Shown: positions 29,141 to 43,129, counted from the first letter of the stretch. The stretch is 64,000 nucleotides of DNA from Dipetalonema caudispina (GCA_013365325.1 JABVXV010000079.1:124001-188000); one strand, 5' to 3'. The notes: generated by a model from the sequence alone, not told the origin. A program made the numbers and translations.

Positions 29141-32100
29141 ATGAAGCTTTACATTTTAGGAAAAAATTAGATAGTTGTGGGAATTGCTTTTTTTTTTTTT
29201 TTTATCTGAAATACTGAATTCAACCTGCACATATATAATTATTTTCTATTGCTAGAAATTAACGAACAAATAAAATACCTATTTATCATTCGCGAAGAGC
29301 TATAATTTTATCCTTAATTATCCTCCGTCATGCTGCATAAAAAATTTATGGCTCCATTTGTAATATTTCGTAACTTGCCAGTTTTCCGTGAGCATTTTTC
29401 TGTTCAAAATAAACTGAGAAAATTACTCTTTACGGATTTGAAATATTTTTTTTTTTTTTTTTTTTTTTGAAACTCATCGTTTTGTTTCATTGGTTTTATG
29501 TAATAGTATTCTTTTTTTCATAAGAAAATAATTTCATTTCATTTTTTTTTTTTTTTTTAACTATCCCTATATGTCTAGCATTTCTCAAAATTTTTGTGAT
29601 AAAATTCAACAAGAAGTTTAGGCTTTTAGAAATTTTCACCCTTTTGGATAAATTTTGCATGAAATTTTTGATTTCTTGCAAAATGTTTGATTGAAAATGG
29701 AATAAGACATATCCATTTTGTAACAAAAAACAAGTTTTCTAAACGGATTTTTACCATCCTTATTTCTATGCTACTCCTCTTTTTAAAAATGTCTTAGATA
29801 TGATTTATTTTCACTTTTCAGGCTTCAAATTGTCCGCTTTTCCTCCTCCTACTCGAATCTTTCAAACAATAAACGAGAACCATCTTATCCTAGAATCAAC
29901 TGTCAGTCTGTTAGGCAAATAATCATGATAGGGTCTTGATATTATTGCTAGTTAAACATTCTTTCTATACATTGTTGAAAAAAATTTCAGACTTTACTTC
30001 CCTTTGATATCTCTTTAAAATATTCTTTATTTATTGATCTACTCGTTGACTCATTTCCAATTTAATTGTACTTCATTTTCATATTATTATCCTAAATTTT
30101 AAATGGTATTTTAAAAAAATGCTATCTTCTTCACATTCATTTGTAAAATTGTTGCAGTGATTAACAAAAAAGTTTAGTAACTAACTTTCATCATAATAGT
30201 TCTGTTGGTAGCAATTTAGCATTGTTTGCTGGTAGATAATGATTATTACTTTCAAGTTTTTTGATCGATTCAGCTAAAGTAAGTAAGCCATGTGATGAGA
30301 GGAAAAATATGGTGAGGTAAAAGGATGAAGAGAAGTGAGATTTTAGGATTGATAGAAAGGTACAGGATGAATTTATGGAATTGGGATCAGATTAAATTTC
30401 TATCATGAAACCAGCTTTTTACAAAGTTTTTATTTGACCTTCGTATTTTAATTTTAAGTTTCTCAAGCACAACAGGATAGTTTGTTTGCATTATATTTTG
30501 TAAAAAAGTTGTTTAAAAATCTAATTTTTCAAATTTTCTGCAGCTGGGACAGTACAGGCTGTGAATCCGGTATCGTGTTGCACGACAGAAGTAGTGAAAT
30601 CAGTGAAGCATCACAAGATAATATTTTGGACGAAGTTGTAAGGGGTACTAATTGGTAAGTTTATCATCATTTTAGCAGTTATTTTCAGATTTTCTTTTCC
30701 GGAAATTTAAGATATTATTTAGGTATTCATCAAAATCATGACTACATATTTGTTGTTTTTAATTAACTCTTTGATGCTGAGACACTGAAAACCTCAGCTT
30801 ATTAAATTTTATGCAAAATAATAAATAGAAGGGTAAAATCAATAACTGTCGAAGGGGAGAGATTTTCAGATTTTTTATAATTTATATTTAAATTTACGAG
30901 TGACATTTGGGTGTTATTGCTACATTTTTTTTTTTTTAATATGATTATTTCAACTGAAATATCTCCCACAATTTATTTTCTTTTCTTTGAAACAGAAAAT
31001 TTTTATATCATTGTTACGGGATAGAGTAAATATATTAAAAGTATGATAGCCGGATAATTTCAAAAACAATACCGATTTATTATTGGTAAAAATTAAGCTT
31101 TTTACCATTTATAAATTTTTCAACTTCTAATGGCACAATACAATAGCGATGCTCTTAATTGAAATGAGATTCATAATATTATTATTCTGAATAACTTAGA
31201 TGGATCAACTTTCAATTGAAGCAGTTTTATCCATTAATAATTTGATGAAAGGATATGTAGTTGTTAACAAATAAGCTTTAACTCACATTTCAATGCACTA
31301 TGCACTTATACTTTATGCCTAAGGCAATGAGAAATGTTGAACGAAAGCATTATTGATGATTGAAAGGAATGATGGTTGCTTGTATTCTGTTGAGTGAATT
31401 ATTAAAATTGAAGATTGATGAAATAAATTAAATGAAATTGAAAATAGAATTACGTGGGAAAATAGTTCCGAATGAAAGAATATGTAATTTTGGCGAACTT
31501 AGTGCATTTTTCAATTGCTAAAGAGCAATTTAATGAATTTTATCATGCTTTTACATCATTTTTCTCTTTCTTTTTTTTTTTTTTTTTTTTTGAGTTAAAT
31601 TCATTTTCATATTTATCTAACAACGATTGATATTTGTTTGCGTGAGTTAAAAGGGAAGAAAATAGACTAGATGATAAATTTTAAATTACAAGGAAAAGAA
31701 ATCAATTAACGACCATTTTACTCATACATGCAATTGTTTGCTGTTATAATTTTCTTTAGAAGTAATCCTCTTCTATGTATATGGCAATTTTAATTATTTC
31801 TTCTCAAATTTTCAATATGAGTAAATAATTTTTTAATAATTTATCACTCTTAGCAAAGATTAGAATTGAGGAAAAAATATCAAGGCGAAATGAAATATTC
31901 GTGATGACTTATGATGATTGAAATTTGATTGCCTCTTATGTTCTTTTCATACTTTTTTAATCCAGTTTTCATGCTACAATGAGGGGAAAAATTGGTTTGG
32001 AGTAGTATACGATCTATTAGATCGTCTTACACCCATCACTATCATCCAGGTCATACCATTCACCATTCTTGCTATTTGTTAAGAATATTTGATGATTTCT

Positions 32101-34849
32101 ACCTACACCGTACTACTTCGATGTGTATGTCACACATGCCTTATGCATTAATATTCATAAATGAAACCGATGATATTTTCATTTTGAGTTGACTTTTATT
32201 TAGTTAAAATTTTGAAAAGAAATTTTAATAAATATCTGTTAAGCGTTATGAAATCAGAAAGATTCGCACAAACATTCTCGTAAATATTTGGAAATACTTT
32301 TATTTTGATAGTAAGTGTGTAATCGTTTAGTTAACTTACTTTTGAAATTAATTTTCGAAATAGAGTTTAAGGTTCAGGAAATTCTGAAGGTAGACGAATA
32401 GTTATGTCTTGTCTTTGAAGGATTAGGCATAAAATATGTGAGATTTTATCATCGATAATTTTGGTTAATCAAAATAATGGAAGAGATCAACTGAAATTCA
32501 TGTTAGAATCTATGCTTTCATGAAAATGAAACGAAAAAAAAAAAAAAAATATTGAGGAACAATGACTAGAAGTTGTCTCTAAGTTTTAAACTATTTTTAG
32601 AACAAACTGAATTGTTGGGAAGTTTCACTTCATTTAAAAAATTTCGACAGTTACATTTAAAGCTGCTGCGAAATAATTCAATGGTTGAAACTTTCAAAAA
32701 CTTATTTACATTTTGGCCTTACAGTAGGTTTTCTTTTTGTAATTTTTCAGTTTGTATATTTTCAGTGTCACAACAACAACGACAACAACGGCAACAATGT
32801 CTTTGATGAATGCGGGTAAAATTAATGAAGGTATTGTAAGTACGAATGGATGCAGCAATGCTAACTCAGGGAAAACTGAAACGGGCGCATTCCGTCCAGT
32901 TACCAGAAGACGTTACATTCAGAATGAATCAAATCAGGTGGGTTAACTCATTTGATATCATTTATTATCTCTGTTATTTTTTCATATTATTTACGTTGTA
33001 ACAGACGTGAAATACGTGAGTGTACTACTGTTGTTTAGAATGTTTGTAACAAGAGATATAATTCTTTTCAACGATTGTTTTCCTATCATATATAATTTTT
33101 AATTGAACTAATTTCAAATATTTGTAAGGAGTAACATTGTGATTGTTGTATCCCTCAGTCATGATACTATTTTAGGGATTCAAAAGTAAAAAGGATTCAA
33201 AGTGTTAGCATCCATTATATCTATCATTTTTCTCAGAATTTATTTCCCAAGAGTACTTATACATTTCAATATGATCCGTATATATTGTGTGACATTTAGA
33301 AAATCAACATTAGATTCTCATAAGATATGTATTGTTATATGATGACATTCATCATTTTCCGTCTTGTACTTGGAATCTACCGCCGTCTTTTTTCTTTTTA
33401 CTACCTATAAAAGTCCTTGTAAATTACGCGCAGCAGGTGGTGGTAGTGGTTTGGATAGTAATGCCATAGTGGATGGTTATATTTTGCGACAATTGACAGA
33501 CCATTCTAGAAATTGTATATCCTATTTATTCTGCAATCATCATCCGTTTCAAAATTACCATTGAACAGAAAATTTCATCCATCTCTTATCGTGATATAGA
33601 GAGTAGCCAGCTGAATGGTATGAAATTTGATTAAGAATAATTTTAAAAAAAAGAAAAAGAAAAAGAAAGGAAAATTTTAAAATGACTAAAAATTTAGAAG
33701 ATAATTTTAACATAAAATAATTTGAATTATTTCGGAAAATGTTTTAAAATTTCTCCCTAAAAATTTGGATTTTTAATATCCTATCGAACTATTTTCATCT
33801 GTCATTAGTTATAATTCGTGCTACCTTTCAAGTTTTCTTTCTTTTTTAAAAAAATTTTTCAAACGCTCTTACTTTGTACAATCCGAACCAGTTTGATAAC
33901 TCGTATCATCTTCACAGGATCAGGTCCTAAACCATTAATCCCTCCTTATCCGGGTTATAGCACTTCCAAAGTTCTAGAATTGATAGATAACCGAAACATC
34001 AAGTCTAAAACCTTAGTAATTTCTGATTTAGCTTATCAGTTTTACTGATCACTGTTATCTATTCTTATGAAATATATTATAATGATATGTAATAGTATCA
34101 TCAACCTGTTTTAGTCACAAAACACATTGATAGCTTTTCCAACAATTTCCATCGATAATTCCGTTTTCGCCTTTTTTTTTTCTTTTTTTTTTTTTAGAAA
34201 ATGACATGGTGTTGATGGTTGTTATTGCCACTATCGGTAACCTATTGTCTAGCTTTAGTCTTTTTCAATTTAAAGTTATAAAAATGGCGCCATCGAGCTC
34301 TTCCATCTTTCATTGATAATCGTTAATTATTGTTTGTCCTCTAAATTTTCAATTTCAAAAATTCATTCCTATCTTTCAACCACTTTTAGCCGCTATAAAA
34401 AATGTTTTTGCGCAAATAGACACCGACCTATTGATGCAGGTAATAAAAATTTTATCTTTGACAAAAAATTAAACTGCTCGAATCCTTTTCTCTCTCCATT
34501 TCAGCTATAAAATATTTCATTCCTTTCCAGTATTTTTACCTAATTCATTGTATCTATTTAATTTAGAATAAAACAGCTAATTAATTGTTAGGAGGCATTA
34601 GTTACAAAATTTGGCATAAAAAGATCCCCAACAAACAGATCATCAAATTGGTATCAGTGACTATCAGAAGCGAAAGTTTCATATTCCATTTAAACGCCTC
34701 GATTATTTTGGACCGCGGTACGAAATCTCACTGCCCGAGTCATGAAACAAAAATAGGACATAAGAATGTATGGAGCAGTGTTCTCATCTATCTTCTCTAT
34801 TCATCATTATTATTGTTGACAAATATACTTTTATTTTAATTTTCTACTT

Positions 34850-34886
<37 letters not shown>

Positions 34887-37354
34887 GATAAATAATTTAG
34901 GATTCTGGAACAATGGTTGACAAAAATATTGCATTCGATTTAGTGCTTACCAATCATCACCAACAACAACCACAACAACCAGCAGTAACCCATGGAATAA
35001 TTGGCGAGAAACGTCGATACGAAAGTATAGCATCAAAACTTCGTTTTGGTCGTGAAACTCCCAAGTCACCTTCTTCTCCGATTGCTACGCGACTTCGTAG
35101 TTACAATAGTAAGTTACACGGCATGCATGTGTATAGACATTAAAATTTTAACAATTGAATTAGATAAATTTCAACGTGCTGAAACAAGATTGCATATGTA
35201 ATCGTTTACAAGCTAAAATTATCATCAATGAAAAAATAAATTAATGATTGTTTCCTATCACATAGCTCTGTAAGAAGGGGGAAACAATTAGTTATTCTTG
35301 TTATAATATGTTAATTTTATATATATTCTATCATTTGAAAGCGAAACGATATGATAGATAGTATTGTCAGCTTTATTTAAAGCAGTCGATACAAGGTCGA
35401 TTATGTTATTATTAAGTAACTTACCATATCGAATAATCGGAAAACCTTTGTCCGGATGGTTACTGCTTACCGTTTACATGTATATAAATTTATTTGCGAA
35501 TATCTTCATTTCATTTCATAGTTAGAACATCCGCTAGTTTGTTTTTTCCTCTCCCCCCCACTTTATCTATGGTATTTTTTTCCATGAATATGAGAAAATG
35601 GTATACAAATTAGAATATTGGGATGAATTGAAATACATTCACTAATTTACTTACTATAGGCAATGGCAATGGTGACAGTCCACGTGAGACACTTGTTGCA
35701 GCACGTCGACAACCGGTCAAAGTGATTATTCACAATCCTGGTGTTCGACGTTCATCCCTAGCTTCTACAACAGCCAACTGTCATCATCATCAGCAGTCGA
35801 ACAAAACGGATTCCGCCAATGAATTGGACGCGTTGCCCACGCATCCATTGAAACGTGGCCGTATGATTAGCAGCGGTCGACCATCGTTGGATTTCGAAAA
35901 AATGCGAGAGGTTGGTACTCAGTTCACATCAAAATATACGAATCGAAATAGAAAGTAAAATGAAAGAAAAATAAATTCAGGCTTAAATTAAAATTATAAA
36001 TTTCGAAATTATGATGAAATTAATAAGATTAAATTAAAATTTACCGACACCTATAACTATTCACATTTCGATTTTTACAATAGCATCTTGAATATTGCTG
36101 AAAATTTGTAAAACACAATGTAGTTCTATTTTTACTGTAGTGCTGGCCTTAATTTTTTTTTTTTTCTTTTTTTATTGTAATACTTGGCATGCAGAATAAA
36201 TAGCAAATTATTTGATCAAGTCTTTCTCCCGGGACTTATATGCAAATCATCTTAGTAATCTTTGATTTTGCTACGGAATTGGAAAACTCATTCATCTGTC
36301 ACTTTTCATACATGAATTGATGAGTTAACTCAGAGATTAAACTTCATCAACAACAGCCCATCCTATATTTTGTGTCAGATATAACAACGTAGAAATATAA
36401 ACATGAATAAAGAAATTGAATTTTTTTCAAAAATAATTTGGTATCGCAATATGAATTGCGATACCAAATTATTCAGCTGCGTAAAATGGACGAATGTTGA
36501 TGAACTGATTCTTCTGATTTGTTGATCATTTGATGGTATAGGTCTGAATATATTCAAAATCGAAAGAAGCTATTGAAATTTTATTTCGAAAATGATTCTG
36601 TCTATTTCAATGGTTTCACATATCATATCGATCGTTTCATTCTCACCATTTTATTGCAGCGCTTAGTGGTAAGCAATGTTTGTGGCATTGGATCTCAAGA
36701 ATTCGTCGATTCAGCGATGGGTAATAATGATAAAGACATCGAGAAACGAAAAGTAAGCATCTTATTTGTTGAATTTCGTTGTTCAAATTCTCGAAACTGT
36801 CATATTCAAAATTTTAAGCTTTCCATCCGTATATGAAATTTTCTATGTTCGGAATTTTATTGATGATTAGATTAAATCGGTCTAACCATGATTTATATAA
36901 GTACGGTGGTCTAACTGATCACTGATAGATGTTGGCTAGAATCTCTGATTTCGTTACCATGATATTATTTCCTTTATTCTGGTACCTTACATAATATATT
37001 TTATTATATTTCCACTTTCCTTCATTCTATACCCATTAGGCTTAATAGATGGTTGTGATAGAGTTGGTCGTACTGTGGTAATGTTATCGGCATATTTCCA
37101 TAACACATACATCATCCTGATATCATATCAGTCCTTTCAGAATTTTAATATTTTTATAATAATTTTGTTTTTTATTTTCTTTTTCTACCATTGTACCTTA
37201 TTATATTTAAGACAAATTAATATTTTGCAGCAGGATTGGGCGCTAACAACTTTTACCTCAGGCGGACGTCGCTGTCCGCAGCACCAACAGGTGCGCTGCC
37301 AACAAGCCGATTGCACATTCCGACCCGTCGATTGTGACGGTACACAAACGGGTG

Positions 37355-37387
<33 letters not shown>

Positions 37388-37410
37388 ATAGTAGTAATGG
37401 TGACCAATGA
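19782..37410 (+). CDS. Long multi-exon gene, Ser/Asn-rich protein of unknown function
   Basis: I chain exons that keep one frame across GT...AG junctions: 19782-19985, 20083-20155, 21631-21724, 30544-30654, 32766-32937, 34901-35108, 35660-35910, 36660-36752 and 37231-37410. The product would be about 461 residues. Visible features are a basic N-terminus (MLGKLVNKFKK), an acidic stretch near residue 80 (SGTESDDDELEQLDS), a Ser/Pro block, an acidic exon 4 (DSTGCESGIVLHDRSSEISE), a Thr run, Gln and His runs, and basic Ser-rich segments (RRSSLAST, LKRGRMISSGRPSLDF) that look like kinase-target or disordered regions. No enzymatic domain, membrane segment or zinc site is seen. Intron 3 is 8.8 kb, while intron 1 is 97 bases and begins GT followed by 27 T. 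I do not recognise the family. The last exon is also open in a different frame, and extra exons may lie at 33.4-34.8 kb. Exons 1-5 and 7-8 are more certain than the 3' end. Confidence 0.6.
19986..20082 (+). other. 97-base intron whose donor runs into a T-tract
   Basis: The donor GAG|GT is followed directly by T through 20014, so the 5' splice site has no usual AAG consensus. The acceptor is ATTTAG at 20077-20082. If the intron is retained, translation reads a poly-phenylalanine run and stops at 20055-20057. Confidence 0.55.
21231..21297. repeat. (CT)n followed by (TG)n microsatellite
   Basis: CT repeats to 21270 pass directly into TG/TATG repeats. They lie in intron 2 of the long gene, 330 bases before exon 3. 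Confidence 0.9.
23238..23430. repeat. Two AAT/GATAAT trinucleotide-hexanucleotide arrays
   Basis: Arrays at about 23238-23299 and 23407-23430 share the GATAAT unit and are separated by roughly 100 bases of unique sequence. Translated Asn/Asp runs across them are artefacts. Confidence 0.85.
28253..28279. repeat. (GATA)n microsatellite
   Basis: About six to seven GATA units inside the large intron. Confidence 0.9.
29104..29138. repeat. 35-base poly-A tract
   Basis: It is among the longest homopolymers in the window. A 31-base poly-A lies at 34855-34885 just before an exon of the long gene. Neither is flanked by evident target-site duplications. Confidence 0.85.
33408..34839 (+). other. Cluster of candidate additional or alternative exons
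   Basis: Between exons ending at 32937 and starting at 34901 lie four GC-richer open segments. 33408-33500 carries an AAGGGSGLDSNAIVDG-like reading. 33918-33970 follows TTCACAG and reads SGPKPLIPPYPGYSTSK. 34390-34439 has a clean CTTTTAG acceptor and a GTAATA donor. 34592 onward follows TGTTAG. Their phases do not all chain with the flanking exons: 34390-34439 fits AIKNVFAQIDTDLLMQ in one frame and RYKKCFCANRHRPIDA in another. They may be alternative exons, a nested gene or chance. Confidence 0.2.
36432..36473. repeat. Perfect 19-bp inverted repeat with 4-base loop
   Basis: The arm AATAATTTGGTATCGCAAT (36432-36450) is followed by ATGA and its exact reverse complement (36455-36473). It sits in the intron between exons 35660-35910 and 36660-36752 of the long gene. 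A perfect, loop-tight hairpin of this length is unlikely by chance. It is shorter than a typical microRNA precursor. Confidence 0.9.
37231..37410 (+). other. Terminal exon of the long gene with two open frames
   Basis: After the acceptor TTTTGCAG, the phase expected from the preceding exon reads QDWALTTFTSGGRRC and ends in poly-Gly/poly-Ser encoded by (GGT)n(AGT)n, stopping at 37410. A frame one phase away reads GLGANNFYLRRTSLSAAPTG and stops at a TGA near 37330. The second looks more like ordinary protein but needs an extra exon of suitable length. I keep the first only because it fits the phase. Confidence 0.35.
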
Positions 37411-40400
37411 TTTGGTACATTGTAACTTCAGACTCAGATGAACCATACAAACTTTTTCTCTCCCTTTTTCTCTTTCTCTCTCTCTCTCTGTCTCTGTCTC
37501 TGTCTCCAGTATTCCTGTTGAAAACTGAAAAAAAAAAAAAAAAAAAAAACGTATTTGTTTGTTTGTTTGTTTATTTGATTCATTACTTATATTCTATTTT
37601 TCAACTGAATTTTCGAAAAATCTAAATTTTTGACTCAAAAATTACGTACAGATACACAGACAGATGAAAAAAATCTTTGCAAACAATGCATAAATCAGTG
37701 ATTACTGTATGGAAATGTTTGTTGTGTTGTTATTTTTTACTAATCATCATTTAATTACCTTCTTATATTCATCCGTTCATTTATTAAATGTTTTGAAAGT
37801 TTGAACGTTTTTTATTGTTGCTAACATTGTTTCTTCTAAAGTTCCACTTTTCATCCATTATACTTCTTTATATTTCTCGTTAGACAACAAGTTTTCAGGA
37901 TATTACCTTCCAGGTATTTGCTATCATAGATATAGACATCTCGACTAAAATCGATATCTGTAATAAATTTTCAATAGGTATTTCAAGCCTAGAAACTTAT
38001 TGCAATTCATTTAGATCAACAAATATAATTAATCAATGAGAGCTTGAAGTCTTTTCGGGAAAGATAAAATTAATTGTATAATTTAAATTACAATTTATAA
38101 TCTGTGTCAGGATAATCCATTTTCCCATGGAGTCATGATGCTTAAGTTTATTTCTGGGCCTTATTTATCGATCAAAGAAAAGATAAGCCTTATTTGATCA
38201 AATTAAAGAAACAGTTATAAATATCGGTCATCTAAATCTGTCGCAGATTATATATACCCTCCGGAAATATGTCCTTCATTTGAAAAATCGTGGTTTTTTT
38301 TTTTTTTTTTCTTTTTTACGGTAGGATCATCATCCATTTTTCCTTTCCCTATTAAATATGCATGTAAGCAACAAAATAGTAATTGGTTAATTCGTTTTCA
38401 ATATCATATGCCTCTCCAAATTTCCTTCTTCGTTTCTTTCGGTTGAAATTATTTCTGATAATGCAAAATAAACAAAACAGCAACCTGCATGTGATGGCTG
38501 AACAGTATTCTCTAAACAATGTGTATTCTGTGTTTGGATAGGATATCACGAAGTCGATTTGCTCAAGGTACCAGCATATGTTTAATTTTTTCACTTTATG
38601 AAAGTTTATAAATGATAAGCTTTTGATAATGATCTGATTTCATTTGAAATAATAGGATCGAAAATGAATAAGAAGAGAAGTGGAAATTAAGCATGAACTG
38701 GTACTAGCATCATAATGATTAACATTATCGATGCATCATTAATTACAATTATGGCATATTTCGATGATTCAAACTTCGAGAATTCATTAATATTTCTTCT
38801 TGGCTACTTATTTTAATTAGCAATTTTATCTTAGATTGGATTAGCATATATTCATTTAACGTTATGTTAGCGTGAAGTTACAAAACATCAAAATATGCTA
38901 AAATTTAGCTGTTATTTTGTTTTCGCGTCGTGATCTCCTCACATTGTATGAGTCTCTGTTCTATTAAAAATGAATTAATATTTGAAAGATTTCTTTTGTT
39001 TGAAAATACCAAACTTTTTTTTTTTTTTTTTCAAAATTTTATAGAATTTATTGCATTCTTACTCTTTTTCCTTCACATCATCATGTGGATACTTTATACC
39101 ATCGCTTCAGATTATTCTGAAATTATCATTTTATTTGGTCATTCATCTTTTTCCCATACCACATAAAATATCATCCTCAGTTTTTCCCTTTCTCATATTA
39201 ATGTACTGTTCTTTTTGTAGAACTTTTTTTTTTTTTTTTTTCGTCTATTTATTTCAGCTTTTTGATGCATAGACAATAAGCAGCAAATCTTATTGTTTTC
39301 TTAAATTTTTCAATCAAATTGCTCCATTTCAAATTAACTTCTTAAAATTCTTCTCGAAGAAATAAGATTAGATAAATGAAGAGGAATCCTTTATCTTGGA
39401 TATTGGATAAAGTTGAATAATAAGAGCAATTCTTCATTCTTGTAAGTAATTTTTTTATTTTTAAATTGTTTTTTTTATCCATTTTCAGATATTATTTCCT
39501 CTTAATTGATCTTTTTTTGCATGGAATCTTTTTTTTTTTTTCGCATTTTTCTTGCCTGCTTGCTTTGTATTTCAATTTCACGAATCTTTCATTACCTTCT
39601 TTTTTCATTAAAAAGAAAAAGAAAAAAAAATGTGCTTTTAATTGGGCTCCTAATAGCAGATATCATATGGTGTGGTATTCAATCAATTAATTTTAATTAA
39701 CATCAATTATTTTTCAGTCTCTACATAAATTTTTTGATCTTTTTGTAGCTTCTTTTTTTTTTTTTTTTTGGTTAAAGAAAAGTCGCCTAGAAATTCGTCT
39801 ATCACAAAGCTACCATTATTGGTTGAATTTTAATAAGTTCATGGTAATCTTTCAATGAAACGCTGAATTATATGTTATGAACAAGAGAAGTTCACTTGAA
39901 TTCATTTTCCACTAATTTAAGATCAATAAATTGAAATTTTAAAATTTTTTGCATAATATTTTATATATTTTGAAAATTTTATAGTTTCATTACTACTGCT
40001 AATATTCATTAATAGCATTCATACTTCCATCCATCTTTACCATCTCTGAGACTTATATTTCTGTCATTTATTGTTGCACAGAGTTCGCTGCTTTTACTTC
40101 CTCAGTTTTTCCAACCATACATTTATTTAAATTCAGTTAGTAGAATTTAACTCACTTTAACTAATTTCACCACACTAATATATTGAGATTTGCTGGCTTC
40201 ATATACTGCATTTGTTTCTTATTGCTTTACTGAATCAAATTTTACATTCAAGCAAACTTCTCCTTTTTCCTATAAATTTTATTTTTTCATTTGGGTGAAG
40301 AAAAGAAAGATGAAAATCCGCAGATTAAAATAAAGGCAAGGAGAAAATTTCTTAATTTCTGGAAAAGCTTATTTACATCATATATTGAATTTCTAAATTT

Positions 40401-42500
40401 TGATACAAATAAATATCCTCATACATCCATTCAAACCTAAAATTAAAGCAGTATTTGAAGTGCTAGGCCCAATTTTGTCACATCTCTCAGATTTCGAGAA
40501 TTAGAAAAAGTGAAATTAAATTTCTGTCTGCATTCATCATTAATTAAGCTTTTTGTTACTGCTTCTGCTTACGCTACAAAATTATTAGCATAATTCTTAC
40601 CCATTAATGGAGGACATCTCTTTTGAGGAACATTTTTTTGCATTTCGGCACTTAGTGGTGTAAATTTCAGTGCTTTGCAAAGTTTATCTTTAAAACACTC
40701 TTTAGCGACAACTGGGATGCTCAACAAAGTTGTCACCGTCAGAAAAGTGGGACCTATTGAAATTTAAGTTGAATGTGCTATTAAAACCTGCTTCATCTAC
40801 TACTTTTGCTGCTCCGAAATCTTTAGATCAGCTTACGTTAACGATGGGAACAAAGACGTTATGCCGCTGCAGTTTGATGTCAACTGAAGGAAAACATTTA
40901 AATTCTGACAATTTTTGACATTTTATCAGAATTAATTTAAAAAAATCCTAATTTTCATATGGGATTTTGTGACTTTTTTTTGGAAATGATAATGTAAGAA
41001 GTTGATTGAAATTTCACAAAAATCATGTCTTTCCGGTCATTTAGTGAAGTAGTGATTAGAAATGTAATAATTTACTCTAATTATCATTCAAAAAAGCCGT
41101 CCATGAGAACTCTATAAGCCAGTTTGTAGATACTACACAATTCTTGTTCACAGGATATTTTCGGAAATTTTCTACTTTAATGATTATTAAAGCATAAATG
41201 TTATTGACCGCTTTTCTCGTTACCACCTCGAGATGTATTTCATGCTTGAAAATTCATTTTGTAAATTTTGATGGATAGATTTAAAAGTTAGTGTAGATTG
41301 GGCATGTCGTCAAATGGTATTGGTTGAAGAGTGTTAGCTAAACATAGCTATGAGTTTTTTTTTTTCAACGAAATTGATGTATTGGTAGCATTTGCTTACA
41401 AGGATTTTACACATCCATACCGTTCTTCTCAATCAATAAGTTGGATCATTTTTGGAAAAGCATAGAAAAATTTTGCCAGATTTCCTTTTTTCTATAGTTT
41501 TATCCTATCATTCATTATTTCATTATTTAAATAATACATCTAATATTACAATTTACTCTTGTTTGAACCATTATTGCAGGGATCTATTTTCATATACATA
41601 AACATATATATATATATATTTTTTAAATTAAAATTGAGAAAAAAAAAAAAAAAAAACAGATCGTATTTTAAGCATACTCTTTTTCATAAAACATGGTGGG
41701 TATGAATGATTTCATGATTGCCTATAATATTTTTAAAGGGTCTCTTCTGGTCTTGAATTTTTTTTTTTCTTCTACTACTATTGTTGCTACTGCTATTACC
41801 ACAGCTACTACTCCTAACTACTTTCACTACTACTGCTACTATCACTACTACCTCGTTCTACGAAACTATATATTCATTTCGGGAAAAAAAAAAATAGCGT
41901 ATTTCCTTCATACTTTCTTTTTTAATATGTTTTTAAGGGGGAAAAAAAAAATCAATCATTTAAAAAGGTCTATTCAGGGAGCTATTTGCAAAATGCTGCT
42001 TCCGTTCGGATCTAAAATTTTTAATTTCATACTTATCAGGAACACTCATCCGTTATTCTTTTCATTCGTTAGAAATATTCTTGAAATGTTACTCTTATCT
42101 CATAACAATTGATTGATTTTTATAATCGAATCAAAACTTCATGAGTAATCTGGGTGTAGAAATTTAGCCACCGACTATTAAATTTGATTGAATATTTTAA
42201 ATGAGAAATATCCGCTGTTTCTTTTTTTGATTATGGCGTTTAATTAAAATGACGATCTTCGTTATATGAATTAAATTTTTTAAGATTTATCTTACTATAA
42301 AATCAGATTTGAATTTAACATTGAAGTTAAACAGATATTTTAATTTCAGCTCACTTATGTTTCTGCAAATCCACTTTTTAAATAATATTCAATACGTATG
42401 AGTAATATCCTGTATACCATGTTTTCTTCGTGAATTTTATTACTTTTTTGAGATAAATATAAGCATCTAAGTGTATTTATGTATTTATAGGAATGTTGTG

Positions 42501-42544
42501 AGTGTGTGTGTGTATGTATGTGTGTGTGTGTTTGTGTTTGTGTG
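42501..42544. repeat. (TG)n with TATG interruptions
   Basis: Compound TG microsatellite followed by a short region rich in TACTGTAC-like motifs (42550-42620). Confidence 0.9.
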
Positions 42545-43129
42545 CAGCAGGATACTGTACAGTACAGAAACCACTGTATGAGATACGGTATGATACACAA
42601 AGTACTGTACCATGTCTTGCACAATAAGTAGAATAATAGGAATTTTCATTCTTGATACTGTGCAATATCCTCTGCAATTTACTTTATTGTTCATTGTCAC
42701 ACATACAATTATATGTTCAAAATTTCTATTATCTTTGTATTTCTCTTATCGCTTCTTCCCTTTCCCCCCTTTTTTTCCTTAATATTATTCTTTTTTTATA
42801 ACTTTTATTTCTTGTTTTTAATTTAATTGTGTTTTTAAAAGTTTTTTCATCACATATATTTCTATAACACCTTTTATACTTGTTTTTTCCTTTTTTTTTC
42901 CCAAATTTTTGTGAACACATTGACAGTTAGTAGATTTTGATGAAAAAAAGCAGTGTGTTTTCTTTTTTTTTGCAAACAAATGTATCATTTTCAGTAGAGT
43001 CACCTGACGTTTAATCGTTAATCATTTCAACATATGGCAAATTTCTCACATACTATCGGCATAAGCCGCAATAACTGATAACAAAGCAATCTGTTGGTCT
43101 GTTGGCTTCATTTAGATTAATGACGGTCA

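Larger units (their letters stand above)
21725..30543 (+). other. 8.8-kb intron of the long gene, AT-rich with simple repeats
   Basis: It runs from the donor GTTTGT at 21725 to the acceptor CTGCAG at 30538-30543. Contents are a poly-A run of 27 at 22011-22037, (CT)n at 22824-22842, AAT/GAT arrays at 23238-23299 and 23407-23430, a GATA array at 28253-28279, a 35-base poly-A at 29104-29138 and several T-runs. A short GC-richer segment at 25850-25950 is open but not convincing as an exon. No nested gene was identified. Confidence 0.5.
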
